DNA from: Pseudomonadales bacterium
GTDB taxonomy: Bacteria > Pseudomonadota > Gammaproteobacteria > Pseudomonadales > Azotimanducaceae
Assembly (NCBI GenBank): GCA_021295875.1
Contig: JAGWBN010000001.1
Location: forward strand, 1-44,119
Direction of reading: 5' to 3'
Length of the DNA stretch: 44,119 bases
Below the pieces are notes generated by a model. The model saw only the letters and a program-made list of their open reading frames with translations. It ran no database searches and was not told the origin of the DNA. Shown in pieces: positions 21,636 through 31,161 of the stretch. The position numbers and the translations under genes are program-made. Within the stretch, counting starts at the first letter, position 1. Each line of letters begins with the position of its first letter.

Positions 21636-22406
21636 CTACCGGTCCAGCCCTCGCTTGCGCACCAGCGCCATGACCTCGGTCATCACGCTGTCGATCGACA
21701 GGGCCGTGGAATCGATCGTCACCGCGTCGGTCGCGGGCACCAGGGGGGACACGTCGCGTGTCCGGTCCCGCTGATCCCGCGCCTCGGTTCTGGCTCGCAC
21801 GGCGGTCAACGCCGCCGCGCTATCCCCGCGAGGGGCGCGCAGACTATCACCGGCGTGTTGATCCTTCAACCGCCGGCGGTCTGCCGCCAGCTGCCGCATG
21901 CGGCGTTCGGCGCGGACCCCGACGCTCGCCGTGAGGAAGATCTTGAGCCGCGCATCGGGGAACACCACCGTGCCCATGTCGCGGCCGTCGGCGACCAGCC
22001 CGGGGGGCCGGCGGAAGCTCCGCTGGACGTCGCCCAGCACGGTCCGCACATCGGTGACGGCGGCCACCCGGGAGGCGGGATCTTCCGCCTCGGCCGCGCG
22101 AATCGCCGACGTCTCGTCGGTGCCGTCGACGACAACCGCCACGGACACCGCGTCGTCGGTGACCGACTCCGTGAAGGCGATGTCGAGACCTCGGGCCATG
22201 TCGGCCAGGGCGTCGGCGTCGGCCAGGTCGACGCCCCGTCGCTCGGCGACCACGCCGACCACCCGGTAGAGCGCGCCGCTGTCCAGCAGATGCCAACCGA
22301 GGCGAGCGGCGAGAAGCCCCGCCACGGTGCCCTTGCCCGCACCGCTCGGACCGTCGATGGTGACGACATCGGCAAGCCCAGGGTTCGGAGAATCGGCATT
22401 GCCCAT
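21636..22406 (-). CDS. cmk: Cytidylate kinase
   Basis: Cmk phosphorylates CMP and dCMP in pyrimidine nucleotide recycling. The P-loop GPSGAGKGT lies near residues 19-27, followed by LDSGALYR and [24 protein letters not shown], all family hallmarks. The track start at 22898 lies within tyrA. ATG 22406 shares a base with the tyrA stop (TGATG) and gives 256 residues, somewhat longer than E. coli Cmk (227). The direct tyrA-cmk junction means that aroA, normally between them, is missing. Confidence 0.96.
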   Translation of the reverse strand: MGNADSPNPGLADVVTIDGPSGAGKGTVAGLLAARLGWHLLDSGALYRVVGVVAERRGVDLADADALADMARGLDIAFTESVTDDAVSVAVVVDGTDETSAIRAAEAEDPASRVAAVTDVRTVLGDVQRSFRRPPGLVADGRDMGTVVFPDARLKIFLTASVGVRAERRMRQLAADRRRLKDQHAGDSLRAPRGDSAAALTAVRARTEARDQRDRTRDVSPLVPATDAVTIDSTALSIDSVMTEVMALVRKRGLDR

Positions 22407-23221
22407 CAGTGGTCCTTGGCGTCGAACGACCGCTTGTTTTCGACGACCTTGGCGAGCCGTTCGCGCAATTTGTCCGGGTCGTCCGCCATCATGGCTGCAT
22501 AGGAACGCAACGTGTCCACCAGTTCGTCGAGATGGGCTCTCACTTCCCCGACGTTGGCCTGCAGGATGTCGGTCCAAACGTCCGGGTCGGCTCCGGCGGT
22601 GCGCACGAAGTCGCGAAAGCCGTTGCCGACGATGTCGAGGGGCGCGCCCGAGGCCGTCTCCATGAACGCGAACGCGACGAGATGCGGCAGATGGCTGACC
22701 AGGGCGAAGCGCCGGTCGTGGTCGGCGGGATCCTCGGTGACCACGCGGGCACCGACGGCCTCCCAGTAGCCCGCGACCGCGGCGACGGCGTGCGGATCGG
22801 TGGCCGCCACGGGAGTCAGTACGACCGCTCGGTCCTCGAACAGGTCGGCACGCGCCTCGGCTGGCCCTCGGCGTTCGGAGCCGGCGATGGGGTGGCACGG
22901 AACGAAGTTCGGCGGCACCGGCCGGAGGGCCTCCACGATGGGAGCCTTGACGCTGCCGACATCGAACACCGGCGCGCCGTCGTCCACCGCGTCATGCACG
23001 CACGCGGCGATGCCGGCCACCGGGACCGCGATGCAGACGGCAGCGTGGCCTGTGAAGGAATCCGCCGGCGCATCGACCACCCCGAGACGCACCGCCTCGG
23101 CGAGGACCGCCGGGTCGCGGTCCATGCCGACGACTTGCTGGAACACCCCCCGGGCCCTGGCCGCGCGGGCGAAGGAGCCGCCGACGAGACCCGTGCCCAC
23201 CAGCAACAGGCTGCCGCTCAT
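22406..23221 (-). CDS. tyrA: Prephenate (arogenate) dehydrogenase, TyrA type
   Basis: This enzyme oxidatively decarboxylates prephenate (or arogenate) on the way to tyrosine. The NAD-binding LLLVGTGLVGGSFARAA is at the very N-terminus. CHPIAGSERRGPAEA and DHDRRFALVSHLPHLVAF carry the substrate-binding and catalytic His residues of the family. At 271 residues it is a compact single-domain form without the chorismate mutase or AroA fusion seen in enterics and pseudomonads. ATG 23221 overlaps the hisC stop (ATGA). It lies in an aromatic amino-acid cluster with pheA and hisC, so coordinated expression is likely. Confidence 0.93.
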   Translation of the reverse strand: MSGSLLLVGTGLVGGSFARAARARGVFQQVVGMDRDPAVLAEAVRLGVVDAPADSFTGHAAVCIAVPVAGIAACVHDAVDDGAPVFDVGSVKAPIVEALRPVPPNFVPCHPIAGSERRGPAEARADLFEDRAVVLTPVAATDPHAVAAVAGYWEAVGARVVTEDPADHDRRFALVSHLPHLVAFAFMETASGAPLDIVGNGFRDFVRTAGADPDVWTDILQANVGEVRAHLDELVDTLRSYAAMMADDPDKLRERLAKVVENKRSFDAKDH

Positions 23222-24348
23222 AGGGCGTGCGACAGCGCCTTCAGGAAACGCTCGTTCTCGTCGGCCAGTCCGACCGTGACGCGCAGATGTTCCGGCATGC
23301 CGTAGTTGGCCACCGGGCGGACGATGACCCCTTGGTCGAGCATGGCTTCGTAGACGGCCATCGCGTCGCGGTCCGGGCCCACGCGAAAGGTCACGAAGTT
23401 GCCTACCGATGGTATCCACTCCACCGACAGGGCCTCGAAACCTCGCGTCAGCCGATCCATGCCCTCGTCGTTGAGACGCCGGCTCTCGGCGGCATAGTCG
23501 GTGTCCCCGAGCGCCCCTTCGGCGGCGGCCAGCGCCAGGCTGTTGGCGTTGAACGGCTGGCGGACGCGGTTCAGCAGGTCGGCGAACGCCGGCGAACTCA
23601 CCGCGTAGCCGATGCGCAGCGCGGCCAGCGCATGGATCTTCGAGAACGTCCGCGTGACGATCAGGTTCGGATGTTCGTCGAGCAGCCGGATGCCGTCCGG
23701 GTACCGTCCGCCGTTCCCCACCGGGCCGCCGACGTACTCGGCGTAGGCCTCGTCGAGCACCACCCAGACCCGTCGTGGCACCGCCTCGAGGAAGCGCCGC
23801 AACGCGGTCTCGTCGAAACAGGTGCCGGTGGGGTTGTTGGGGTTGGCCAGGAAGACGATGCGGGTCGCGTCGTCCACGGCCGTCGCCATGGCGTCGAGAT
23901 CGTGGCCCCAATCGACCGACGGCACGGTGACGATCTCGCCGCCGGCGGCGGTGATCGCCATCGGATACACGACGAAACAGTGGGCGTCGACGACGCCGCG
24001 GGTGGCGGGCGAGATGGCCACCCGGGCGGCGAGGTCGAGGACATCGTTGGAACCGTTGCCCAGGGTGATCCATGTAGGTTCGACCCCGAGATGCTCGGCC
24101 AAGGCCGCCTTCAGGCGGAAGCCGTTGCCGTCCGGATACCGGGACAGCTCGGCCGTCGCCACCGCCAGTGCCTTACGGGCCCTAGGTCCCGGGCCTCGCG
24201 GGTTCTCGTTGCTGGCGAGTTTGACGATGTCCGCGATGCCGCGTTCCCGGCTCAACTCCTCGATGGGCTTGCCGCCCTGGTACGGCACCAGTCCGGTGAC
24301 GCTCTGATTGATGTTCGCGGGCGTGTCGTCCCGCCGCAGTGCCGTCAC
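23218..24348 (-). CDS. hisC: Histidinol-phosphate / aromatic aminotransferase (HisC2 type)
   Basis: This is a class I/II PLP aminotransferase. HisC makes histidinol phosphate from imidazole-acetol phosphate, and copies next to pheA and tyrA often also act on aromatic keto acids. Visible features are KLASNENPRGPGP, ANPNNPTG, D199 in VVLDEAYAEY and the PLP lysine K237 in TRTFSKIHALAALRIGY. The length is 376 residues. The start is GTG 24348, overlapping the pheA stop (GTGA). In the order pheA-hisC-tyrA it most likely serves phenylalanine/tyrosine synthesis as well as, or in place of, histidine synthesis. Confidence 0.93.
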   Translation of the reverse strand: MTALRRDDTPANINQSVTGLVPYQGGKPIEELSRERGIADIVKLASNENPRGPGPRARKALAVATAELSRYPDGNGFRLKAALAEHLGVEPTWITLGNGSNDVLDLAARVAISPATRGVVDAHCFVVYPMAITAAGGEIVTVPSVDWGHDLDAMATAVDDATRIVFLANPNNPTGTCFDETALRRFLEAVPRRVWVVLDEAYAEYVGGPVGNGGRYPDGIRLLDEHPNLIVTRTFSKIHALAALRIGYAVSSPAFADLLNRVRQPFNANSLALAAAEGALGDTDYAAESRRLNDEGMDRLTRGFEALSVEWIPSVGNFVTFRVGPDRDAMAVYEAMLDQGVIVRPVANYGMPEHLRVTVGLADENERFLKALSHAL

Positions 24349-25448
24349 GGTGTGGCCCGCGGATACGACCCGAGGTGCTTCACGTCCGTGGCGACCGTCT
24401 CAAGTTCGGCCAGGACCTTGGTGATGGTGCGATCGCTGCGGTGACCTTCGAAGTCGATGAAGAACACGTAGTTCCAGGACGAGGTCTGCGACGGCCGCGA
24501 CTCGATGCGCGACAGGCTGATGTCGTTTCGTTTGAAGGGCGCGAGCAGCTTGTAGAGCGCGCCCGGTTCGTTGCGCGTGGACACCAGGATGGACGTGCGG
24601 TCCCTGCCCGAGGCCTCCACCTGCTGCTTGCCGACGACGAAGAAGCGTGTCTTGTTGCCGGGCTGGTCCTCGATGTTGGCGTGAACGAGGTCCAGACCGT
24701 AGCGGTCGGCCGCGGACTCGCCGGCGATGGCGGCGACGCGGTCCGCTTCGGCCGCGAGCCGGGCCGCCTCCGCGTTGCTCGACACCGGTCGTCGCGACAC
24801 CGTGGGGTAGTGCAGGTCCAGCCAGTGGCGGCACTGGGCCAGCGACTGCTCGTGCGAACAGATCTCGCTGACCGTCTGCGGATCGATACCGCGTTTGACC
24901 AGCAACGCGTGGTGGATCGGCAACTCCACCTCGGCGCAGATGCTGAGATCGGAACCGACGAAGCAGTCGAGCGTGTGCTTGACCATGCCGTCGGTGCTGT
25001 TCTCGACCGCGACCACGCCGTAGTGCGCGGCGCCGGACTCCACCTCGCGGAACACCTCGGCCACCGACGCCAGGGCGCGGATCTTCGCGAAGTGGCCGAA
25101 CTGCTTGATCGCCGCGGCCTCGGTATAGGTCCCGGCGGGCCCGAGGCAGGCGACGGTCAGCGGCTGCTCCAGCGACAGGCAGCAGGAGATGATCTCCTTG
25201 AACAGGCGTTCGATGTGCTCGTCCGGCAGCGGGCCTTCGTTGTCCGCGCGCAGCTGGGCGAGGATCTGCGCTTCGCGTTCCGGGCGGTAGTACACCGGCG
25301 GCTCGTCCTCGTCGCTGAGGCCCTTCACGCGTGCCACCTCCTGGGCGAGCGCGGCGCGCTCGTTCAACAGCGCGCGGAGCTTGCGGTCGATGCCGTCGAT
25401 GCGCTCCCGCAGCGCGGCGAGATCCTCTTTGGTCTGTCGTTCAGCCAT
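24345..25448 (-). CDS. pheA: Bifunctional chorismate mutase / prephenate dehydratase (P-protein)
   Basis: PheA turns chorismate into prephenate and then phenylpyruvate. The domains in order are an AroQ chorismate mutase (about 5-92, with LRERIDGIDRKLRALLNERAALA), a prephenate dehydratase (about 97-275, with GPAGTYTEAA and the VENSTDGMVKHTL loop) and an ACT regulatory domain (about 284-360). The ACT domain holds the SRIESRPS phenylalanine-binding motif, so feedback inhibition by phenylalanine is expected. At 367 residues it has the normal length. It is 12 bp after serC and overlaps hisC by 4 nt. Confidence 0.97.
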   Translation of the reverse strand: MAERQTKEDLAALRERIDGIDRKLRALLNERAALAQEVARVKGLSDEDEPPVYYRPEREAQILAQLRADNEGPLPDEHIERLFKEIISCCLSLEQPLTVACLGPAGTYTEAAAIKQFGHFAKIRALASVAEVFREVESGAAHYGVVAVENSTDGMVKHTLDCFVGSDLSICAEVELPIHHALLVKRGIDPQTVSEICSHEQSLAQCRHWLDLHYPTVSRRPVSSNAEAARLAAEADRVAAIAGESAADRYGLDLVHANIEDQPGNKTRFFVVGKQQVEASGRDRTSILVSTRNEPGALYKLLAPFKRNDISLSRIESRPSQTSSWNYVFFIDFEGHRSDRTITKVLAELETVATDVKHLGSYPRATP

Positions 25449-25460
25449 AGGGTTGGTCCA

Positions 25461-26537
25461 TCAGCCGTGGTCGGCCTCGAATGCCGCCAGGTACTCGATC
25501 AGGGTGTCGACCGCCTCTTCGCTGACCGCATTGTAGAGACTCGCACGCATACCCCCAACGCTACGATGGCCCTTCAGGTTCAGCAGCCGCCGTTCCTCGG
25601 CACCGTCCAGGAAGGCCTGGTCCAAGGCCGGGTCGGCCAGGGTGAACGGCACGTTCATGATCGACCGGTCGGGCGTCTTCACGGGCGAGTGGTAGAAGTC
25701 GCTGGCGTCGATGGCCGCGTAGAGCTTGGCCGCCTTGCGGCGGTTGACGCGGTCCATCTCGGCGACGCCGCCGGCGTGCTTCAGCCACTTCAACACCAGC
25801 CCGGCGAGATACCAACTGTAGGTCGGCGGAGTGTTGAACATCGAGCCGTTCTCGCCCTGCACGGCGTAGTCGAGGATGCGCGGCGTGCCGGGACGGGCGC
25901 GGCCGGCGAGATCCCGGCGCACGATCACCACGCAGAGCCCGGCCGGGCCGACGTTCTTCTGCGCGCCCGCGTAGATGACGCCGAACCGGGTCACGTCCAC
26001 GGGCCGGGACAGCAGCTCCGAGGACATGTCCGCGACCAACGGTGCGTCCGTCTCCGGAAACTCGTGGAACTGCACGCCGCCGATGGTCTCGTTGGCGACG
26101 ATGTGGCAGTACGCGGCGTTCGCCGACAGCCGCCAGGTCTCCCTTGCCGGTACGCGGTCGAAGTTCGTCTCCTCCGAGGACGCCGCGACGTTCACCATGG
26201 CGAGGCGCTGGGCTTCGGCAATGGCCTTGGTGCCCCAGGAACCGGTGTGCACGTAGTCCACGGTGTCCTCGGCGCGGCACAGGTTGAACGGCACCATGGC
26301 GAACTGCATGGATGCGCCGCCCTGCACGAACAGCACGTGATAGTCGTCGCCGATGGCGAGAAGCTCGCGCAGATCTGCCTCGGCGCTCTGGGCGATGTCG
26401 ACGAACTCCTTGGAACGATGGCTCATCTCCATGACCGAGAGACCCCGGCCCCGGTAGTCGAGGAGCTCGTCGCGCGCCTGTTCGAGGACGGCGTCGGGCA
26501 GCGCGGCCGGGCCCGGCGAGAAGTTGAAGGCGCGCAT
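25461..26537 (-). CDS. serC: Phosphoserine aminotransferase
   Basis: SerC makes phosphoserine from 3-phosphohydroxypyruvate, and the equivalent step in pyridoxal phosphate synthesis where that route is used. The family start MRAFNFSPGPAALP, the substrate loop MEMSHRSKEF, FVQGGASMQF and the PLP lysine K194 in VIYAGAQKNVGPAG are all present. At 358 residues it has the usual length. It lies 48 bp after gyrA and 12 bp before pheA, the conserved gyrA-serC-pheA order. Confidence 0.98.
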   Translation of the reverse strand: MRAFNFSPGPAALPDAVLEQARDELLDYRGRGLSVMEMSHRSKEFVDIAQSAEADLRELLAIGDDYHVLFVQGGASMQFAMVPFNLCRAEDTVDYVHTGSWGTKAIAEAQRLAMVNVAASSEETNFDRVPARETWRLSANAAYCHIVANETIGGVQFHEFPETDAPLVADMSSELLSRPVDVTRFGVIYAGAQKNVGPAGLCVVIVRRDLAGRARPGTPRILDYAVQGENGSMFNTPPTYSWYLAGLVLKWLKHAGGVAEMDRVNRRKAAKLYAAIDASDFYHSPVKTPDRSIMNVPFTLADPALDQAFLDGAEERRLLNLKGHRSVGGMRASLYNAVSEEAVDTLIEYLAAFEADHG

Positions 26538-26585
26538 GTCTTTTCGTCGATTGCGTTGAGTGGCTTGCGAGTCGCCCGGTGGTCG

Positions 26586-29318
26586 TCAGGCGTCCACGTC
26601 CGGTTGCCCGTCGTCGACCGGGACGTCGCCGTCCGGGGTCTGGTCGTCGGTTGAGCCGCCGTTCTCCGTCTCGACGATGCGCTCGACGCCGACGAGCTTG
26701 GCGTCCTCGGACAGCCTGATGAGGCGTACGCCTTGGGTATTGCGGCCGGTCTCGGAGACGTCGGCGGCGTGGGTGCGCACCAGGGTGCCCTGGTCGCTGA
26801 TGAGCATGATCTCGTCGTCTTCGAAGACCTGCACGGCGCCGATGAGATCGCCGTTGCGCTCGCCGGTGCGCATGGCGATGACGCCCTGAATGCCGCGGCC
26901 TTTGACGGGAAACTCGTCGAGGGCCGTGCGTTTGCCGTAGCCGCGTTCGCTGGCGGTGAGCAGGAAACCGTCGCTCTCGGGCACGATCAGGGCGATCAAC
27001 CGCTGCTCGCCGCTCAGGCGAATGCCGCGGACACCCCGAGCGGTTCGTCCGGTGGCGCGTACCGCCGCCGCCTTGAAGCGTGCGGCCTTGCCAGAATTGG
27101 CCACCAGCATGATGTCGCTGGCGCCGTCGATGATGGCCGCGCTCACCAACGTGTTGCCGGGTTCGAGCCCCAGCGCGATCAGTCCGCTGGGCCGCGGCCG
27201 GGAGAATCGTTCGAGCGGCGTCTTCTTGACCGTGCCGTTTGCGGTCGCCATGAACACGAAACTGCCCTCGTCCGTCGCCCCGTCGTCGATCTCCGCCTCG
27301 TCCGCCTCGTCGACATCGGCCGATTCGTCGAGACTCTCCAGGGCGTCCTCCACTTCGTCGTCCGTGGACTCCCTCGGCAGCGGCAGGATGGCGGTGATGC
27401 GCTCGCCCTCGTCGAGCGACAGCATGTTGACCAGCGGCCGGCCCTGAGCGCTGCGCGAGCCCTGGGGGATCCGGAACACGCGCAGCCAGTAGACCTTGCC
27501 GGCGTCGGAGAAGCACAGCAGCGTGTCGTGGCTGTTCGCGGTCAGCAGGTGTTCGACGAAGTCCTCGTCGCGCAGCCCCGTGGCCGCCCGGCCGGTGCCG
27601 CCCCGGCGTTGCGCCTGGTATACGGTGAGCGGCTGGGTCTTGGCGTAGCCCCGGTGCGAGACGGTGACCACGACGTCCTCCTCGGCGATGAGATCCTCGT
27701 CGGAGAGGTCGAGTTGGGAACTCAGGATCTCGGTCCTGCGCCCGTCGCCGTAGCGTTCGCGGATGTCCTCGAGTTCTTCGCGGATGATCCCCTTCTGCCG
27801 TTCCTCCGAGCCGAGGATGTCCATCAGGGCCTGGATCTCCGTCAAGACCTCCTCGTAGTCCGCGATGAGCTTGTCCTTCTCCAACGCGGTCAGGCGGTTC
27901 AGGGTCATCGCGAGAATCGCCTGGGCCTGTTCCTGGGACAGATGGTAGAGGCCTTCCTCGTCGAGTCCGAACTCCGGTCCCAGATCCTCCGGGCGGCAGG
28001 CATCGACGTCGGTGCGCTCGAGCAACGGCTTGATGGTCTCCGCTTGCCAGCCCTTGGCCATCAGCCCCGCACGGGCCTCGGCCGGAGACGGCGACGAACG
28101 GATCAGCGCCACCACCTCGTCGATGCTTTCCAGGGCGACGGTCTGGCCTTCCAGCAGGTGGCCCTGGCGACGCGCCCGGGCGAGCAGGTAGGTGGTCCGC
28201 CGGACCACGACCTCGCGGCGGTGGCGGAGGAACGCCGCCAGCATCTCGCGCAGGTTGACGGTGCGCGGCTGGCCGTCCACCAGGGCGACGCAGTTGATGC
28301 CGAACACGGTCTGCAGCTTCGACAGGGCATAGAGGTTGTTGAGCACCACCTCGCCCGGCTCGCCGCGGCGCAGTTCGATGACCACGCGCACGCCGTCCTT
28401 GTCGGACTCGTCGCGCAATTCGGAGATGCCCTCGATGCGCTTTTCCTTGACCAGTTCGGCGATCTTCTCGACTAGCCGCGCCTTGTTCACCTCGTAGGGC
28501 AGTTCGGTGACGACGATGGTTTCCTTGCCGCTGCCGGCACCCTCCACGTGGGCCCGGGCGCGGACGTAGATGAGCCCGCGGCCGGAGCGGTAGGCGCGCA
28601 CGATGCCGGCGCGGCCGTTGATGATCGCGCCGGTGGGAAAGTCGGGACCCTGGATGTACGCCATCAGGTCTTCGACCGACAGACCGGGCTCGTCGAGCAG
28701 GGCCAGACAGCCGTTGATCACCTCGGTCAGGTTGTGCGGCGGAATGTTGGTCGCCATGCCGACGGCGATGCCGGACGAACCGTTGACCAGCAGGTTGGGC
28801 ACCCGGGTCGGCAGCACCACCGGGATGTCCAGCGTCTCGTCGTAGTTGGCAACGGAGTCGACGGTCTCCTTGTCGAGATCGACGAGCAACTCGGCGGTGA
28901 TCCGCTCCATGCGGACCTCGGTGTAGCGCTGCGCCGCCGGCGGGTCGCCGTCCATGGAACCGAAGTTCCCATGGCCGTCGACGAGGGGATAGCGCATGGC
29001 CCAGGGCTTCGCCATGCGCACCATGGTTTCGTAGATGGCGCTGTCGCCGTGGGGGTGGTACTTGCCCATCACCTCGCCGACGACGTACGCGGACTTGCGG
29101 TGCGGCCGGTTGAAGGTGATGCCGAGTTCGCTCATCGCGAACAGCACGCGTCGATGCACGGGTTTGAGACCGTCGCGAATGTCCGGCAGCGCACGGCTGA
29201 CGATGACGCTCATCGCGTAGGCGAGGTAGGACTGGCGGAGTTCGTCCTCGATGCTGCGCGAGAGGATTCCCCGCGGTGCCGGCGGCGGCGAATACCCACC
29301 GGAATCGACGTCGGACAT
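26586..29318 (-). CDS. gyrA: DNA gyrase subunit A
   Basis: GyrA cuts and rejoins DNA during ATP-driven negative supercoiling. The catalytic Tyr is Y132 (AQRYTEVRM). The quinolone region reads [13 protein letters not shown], with Ser at the E. coli 83 position and Glu at 87. The C-terminal beta-pinwheel carries the GyrA box as QRRGGTG, where the usual residue six is Lys or Arg. An acidic insert of about 35 residues ([17 protein letters not shown]...) lies between blades, before [13 protein letters not shown]. The track start at 29801 is a shadow; ATG 29318 gives 910 residues with a short extra N-terminus. It heads the gyrA-serC-pheA-hisC-tyrA-cmk-rpsA-ihfB-lapA block. Confidence 0.97.
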   Translation of the reverse strand: MSDVDSGGYSPPPAPRGILSRSIEDELRQSYLAYAMSVIVSRALPDIRDGLKPVHRRVLFAMSELGITFNRPHRKSAYVVGEVMGKYHPHGDSAIYETMVRMAKPWAMRYPLVDGHGNFGSMDGDPPAAQRYTEVRMERITAELLVDLDKETVDSVANYDETLDIPVVLPTRVPNLLVNGSSGIAVGMATNIPPHNLTEVINGCLALLDEPGLSVEDLMAYIQGPDFPTGAIINGRAGIVRAYRSGRGLIYVRARAHVEGAGSGKETIVVTELPYEVNKARLVEKIAELVKEKRIEGISELRDESDKDGVRVVIELRRGEPGEVVLNNLYALSKLQTVFGINCVALVDGQPRTVNLREMLAAFLRHRREVVVRRTTYLLARARRQGHLLEGQTVALESIDEVVALIRSSPSPAEARAGLMAKGWQAETIKPLLERTDVDACRPEDLGPEFGLDEEGLYHLSQEQAQAILAMTLNRLTALEKDKLIADYEEVLTEIQALMDILGSEERQKGIIREELEDIRERYGDGRRTEILSSQLDLSDEDLIAEEDVVVTVSHRGYAKTQPLTVYQAQRRGGTGRAATGLRDEDFVEHLLTANSHDTLLCFSDAGKVYWLRVFRIPQGSRSAQGRPLVNMLSLDEGERITAILPLPRESTDDEVEDALESLDESADVDEADEAEIDDGATDEGSFVFMATANGTVKKTPLERFSRPRPSGLIALGLEPGNTLVSAAIIDGASDIMLVANSGKAARFKAAAVRATGRTARGVRGIRLSGEQRLIALIVPESDGFLLTASERGYGKRTALDEFPVKGRGIQGVIAMRTGERNGDLIGAVQVFEDDEIMLISDQGTLVRTHAADVSETGRNTQGVRLIRLSEDAKLVGVERIVETENGGSTDDQTPDGDVPVDDGQPDVDA

Positions 29319-29349
29319 GGATCGAAGAACGCTTCGGAGTAAACCGCGC

Positions 29350-29370
29350 ATTCTAGCACGGACGTATAAT
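29350..29370. promoter_or_regulatory. Overlapping divergent promoters of gyrA and mtaD
   Basis: Only 58 bp separate the two starts. On the plus strand TATAAT (29365-29370) is a perfect -10 box, with six bases between it and the mtaD ATG. On the minus strand TAGAAT (29355-29350) is a good -10 for gyrA, with a leader of about 25 nt. Neither has a clear -35. The two polymerase footprints would overlap. Confidence 0.5.
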
Positions 29371-29376
29371 CCACCC

Positions 29377-30726
29377 ATGTCCGATTCGCCGTCCGAGTCC
29401 ACGTCCCGAGCCGTTTCCCAAGGCGTCGAACTGGTGCTCTCGCCGCGTTGTCTGCTGCCCGTCGCGCCGGTCAACGAGGTGCTCGAGGGATTCAGCGTCG
29501 CGCTTACGAATGGACGGATCGTGGCCGTCGGTCCCCATGCGGAAGTCGCCGCGAACCACCCGCGCGCAGACCGGATCGTTCTCGACCGACACCTCCTGAT
29601 GCCGGGACTGGTGAACGCCCACGGCCACTTGGCGATGGCCCTGCTGCGCGGTCTCGGGGAGTCGCAGTCCCTCGAGACCTGGCTCGCCGAGACCATCTGG
29701 CCACTGGAAGCGCGCTGGATGGACGCCGGGTTCGTGGCCGACGGCACGCGACTCGCCGTCGCCGAGATGGTCGCCTCCGGCACCACCACGGCATCGGACA
29801 TGTACTACTTTCCGGAGACGGCGGCGCTGGTCTGCCGGGAGGCGGGGTTCCGGTTCCAGGCGGCCTTCCCGCTGATCGGCAATCCGAATGCCTATTCCTC
29901 GGGCTTCGACGACTGCCTCACCAAGGGCCTTGCGCTCCTCGACCGCTTCCGCGACGACGACCTGGTCACGACCTGTTTCGGCCCCCACGCCCCGTACACG
30001 GTGGAAGACGCCCAACTCGCCAAGGTGGCCATGCTCGCCGACGAGGTCGATGCGGACGTGCACATCCATCTGCACGAGACCCAGGCCGAAGTCGACGACG
30101 CGCGGCGCACCCACGGCGGCACCTGGATCAAGGTGCTCGAGACGCTCGGCCTGTTGACCGAGAAGCTCCAGGCGGTGCACATGACCGTACTCACCGACGC
30201 CGAGATCGAGTTGGTGGCGGAACGCGGCGTGCGCGTCATCCACTGTCCCCACTCCAACATGAAGCTCGGCAGCGGCGTCTGCCCCGTGACGAAGCTCCTC
30301 GACGCCGGTGTCGCCGTGGGCCTCGGCACCGACGGCGCGGCCTCCAACAACGGCCTCGACCTGTTCGCCGAAGCGCGTCTGGCTTCACTCCTGGCGAAGA
30401 GCACGGCCGCCGACCCGACCCGGCTCCCGGCACCCGACATGGTCGAGATGGCGACCCTCGGCGGCGCGCGCGCCCTCGGGCTCTCAGACCGCATCGGCTC
30501 CATCGAGGTCGGCAAGTGCGCGGATCTCGTCGCCGTCGACCTGGATCACCCGTCCATGCAGCCCCTGCACGACCCCCACGCCCAACTGGTCCACGCCGGC
30601 GCCGGCGGCCGCGTCACCCACACCTTCGTCAACGGCCGCTGCGTCTACGACAACGGCGCCTGGCCCACCCTCGACATCGACGAGACCCTCTCCCGCGCCG
30701 CGTCTTGGCGCGCCCGTCTCGCGTAG
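29377..30726 (+). CDS. mtaD: Amidohydrolase, 5'-methylthioadenosine/S-adenosylhomocysteine deaminase type
   Basis: This is a TRZ/ATZ-like metal-dependent hydrolase of 449 residues that likely deaminates methylthioadenosine, S-adenosylhomocysteine or related adenosines. Metal ligands are visible: the HxH in [13 protein letters not shown], the His in [22 protein letters not shown], and the Asp in [10 protein letters not shown]. The track start (29251) is antisense to gyrA. ATG 29377 is chosen because TATAAT lies only six bases upstream, so the mRNA would begin at or very near the ATG (leaderless). I recall the same mtaD-ubiG neighbourhood beside gyrA in Pseudomonas. Exact substrate is inferred from family and context. 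Confidence 0.88.
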   Translation: MSDSPSESTSRAVSQGVELVLSPRCLLPVAPVNEVLEGFSVALTNGRIVAVGPHAEVAANHPRADRIVLDRHLLMPGLVNAHGHLAMALLRGLGESQSLETWLAETIWPLEARWMDAGFVADGTRLAVAEMVASGTTTASDMYYFPETAALVCREAGFRFQAAFPLIGNPNAYSSGFDDCLTKGLALLDRFRDDDLVTTCFGPHAPYTVEDAQLAKVAMLADEVDADVHIHLHETQAEVDDARRTHGGTWIKVLETLGLLTEKLQAVHMTVLTDAEIELVAERGVRVIHCPHSNMKLGSGVCPVTKLLDAGVAVGLGTDGAASNNGLDLFAEARLASLLAKSTAADPTRLPAPDMVEMATLGGARALGLSDRIGSIEVGKCADLVAVDLDHPSMQPLHDPHAQLVHAGAGGRVTHTFVNGRCVYDNGAWPTLDIDETLSRAASWRARLA

Positions 30727-30795
30727 GGGCGTGGCACATCGCCGCCCGGCTGCAACGCGACCGTGCGTTGTCCTGCGGCGCAACGCTCTCGCTGG

Positions 30796-30957
30796 TCAGC
30801 CAGATCCGCGCCGACGTGGCGGCGGGAATCCGCTCGTGAGCCCATCGATGTGCTCGTTCAGGTCGGGCGGGACATTCTGCCAAAGCGGGTCGAGGACAAA
30901 CCTCACACCCTCCCGGCGCGCCAACTTCGCCGCAGACACGAAATCGGTGTAGTTCAA
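30796..30957 (-). pseudogene. Short unrecognised frame, possible gene remnant
   Basis: From TTG 30957 the minus strand reads a protein-like 53 residues (MNYTDFVSAAKLARREGVRF, then VLDPLWQNVPPDL...) before a TGA. The amino-acid mix looks natural, but there is no ribosome site, the start is weak and I do not recognise the family. The adjacent frame stays open past the stop, so an older, longer frame broken by a frameshift is possible. It could also be chance. Confidence 0.25.
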
Positions 30958-31066
30958 AAAGCAAGCCCTCGGGCTCGGCCTCGCTTTCGATCACCGACCC
31001 CGGTTAGAGGGACGGAAGCGAGACGTACTGCCGAGGGGCGTATATCCGTACTCTAAGTCCACCCTC

Positions 31067-31128
31067 CCAACGCGGTCAAGGGGGACTGGAGTCTTGGGGG
31101 AGTCGGGGTGCCGCGTTGGCCGCGTTGG
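31067..31128. repeat. 9-bp direct and inverted repeats ahead of ubiG
   Basis: CCAACGCGG (31067-31075) is followed by two back-to-back copies of its reverse complement CCGCGTTGG (31111-31119 and 31120-31128). Either copy could pair with the first, so two alternative hairpins are possible in an ubiG leader. The ORF track reads the direct repeats as PRWPRW, but no evidence supports translation there. Confidence 0.45.
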
Positions 31129-31161
31129 GGATACCCACGGGGTGGTAGGCTTGCGCACGAC

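Larger units (their letters stand above)
30727..31161. other. Gene-poor 435-bp gap between mtaD and ubiG
   Basis: No conserved gene is seen here. The gap holds a 53-codon minus-strand frame (30796-30957), a GTATAT-containing AT-richer patch near 31040, and a set of CCGCGTTGG/CCAACGCGG repeats (31067-31128) that can fold ahead of ubiG. Base use is less regular than in neighbouring genes. It may be a decayed insertion. Confidence 0.5.

Noticed and set aside
24339-26654. 771-residue plus-strand ORF over pheA-serC
   Set aside because: It is antisense to two conserved genes with intact motifs, and its composition is shadow-like.
26733-28475. 580-residue plus-strand ORF over gyrA
   Set aside because: It is antisense to gyrA. 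Its long reading frame follows from the codon bias on the other strand.
29045-29049. Quinolone-resistance change in GyrA (Glu at E. coli position 87)
   Set aside because: Ser is kept at position 83, and Glu at 87 is the natural residue in many wild-type gyrases, so it is not evidence of resistance.
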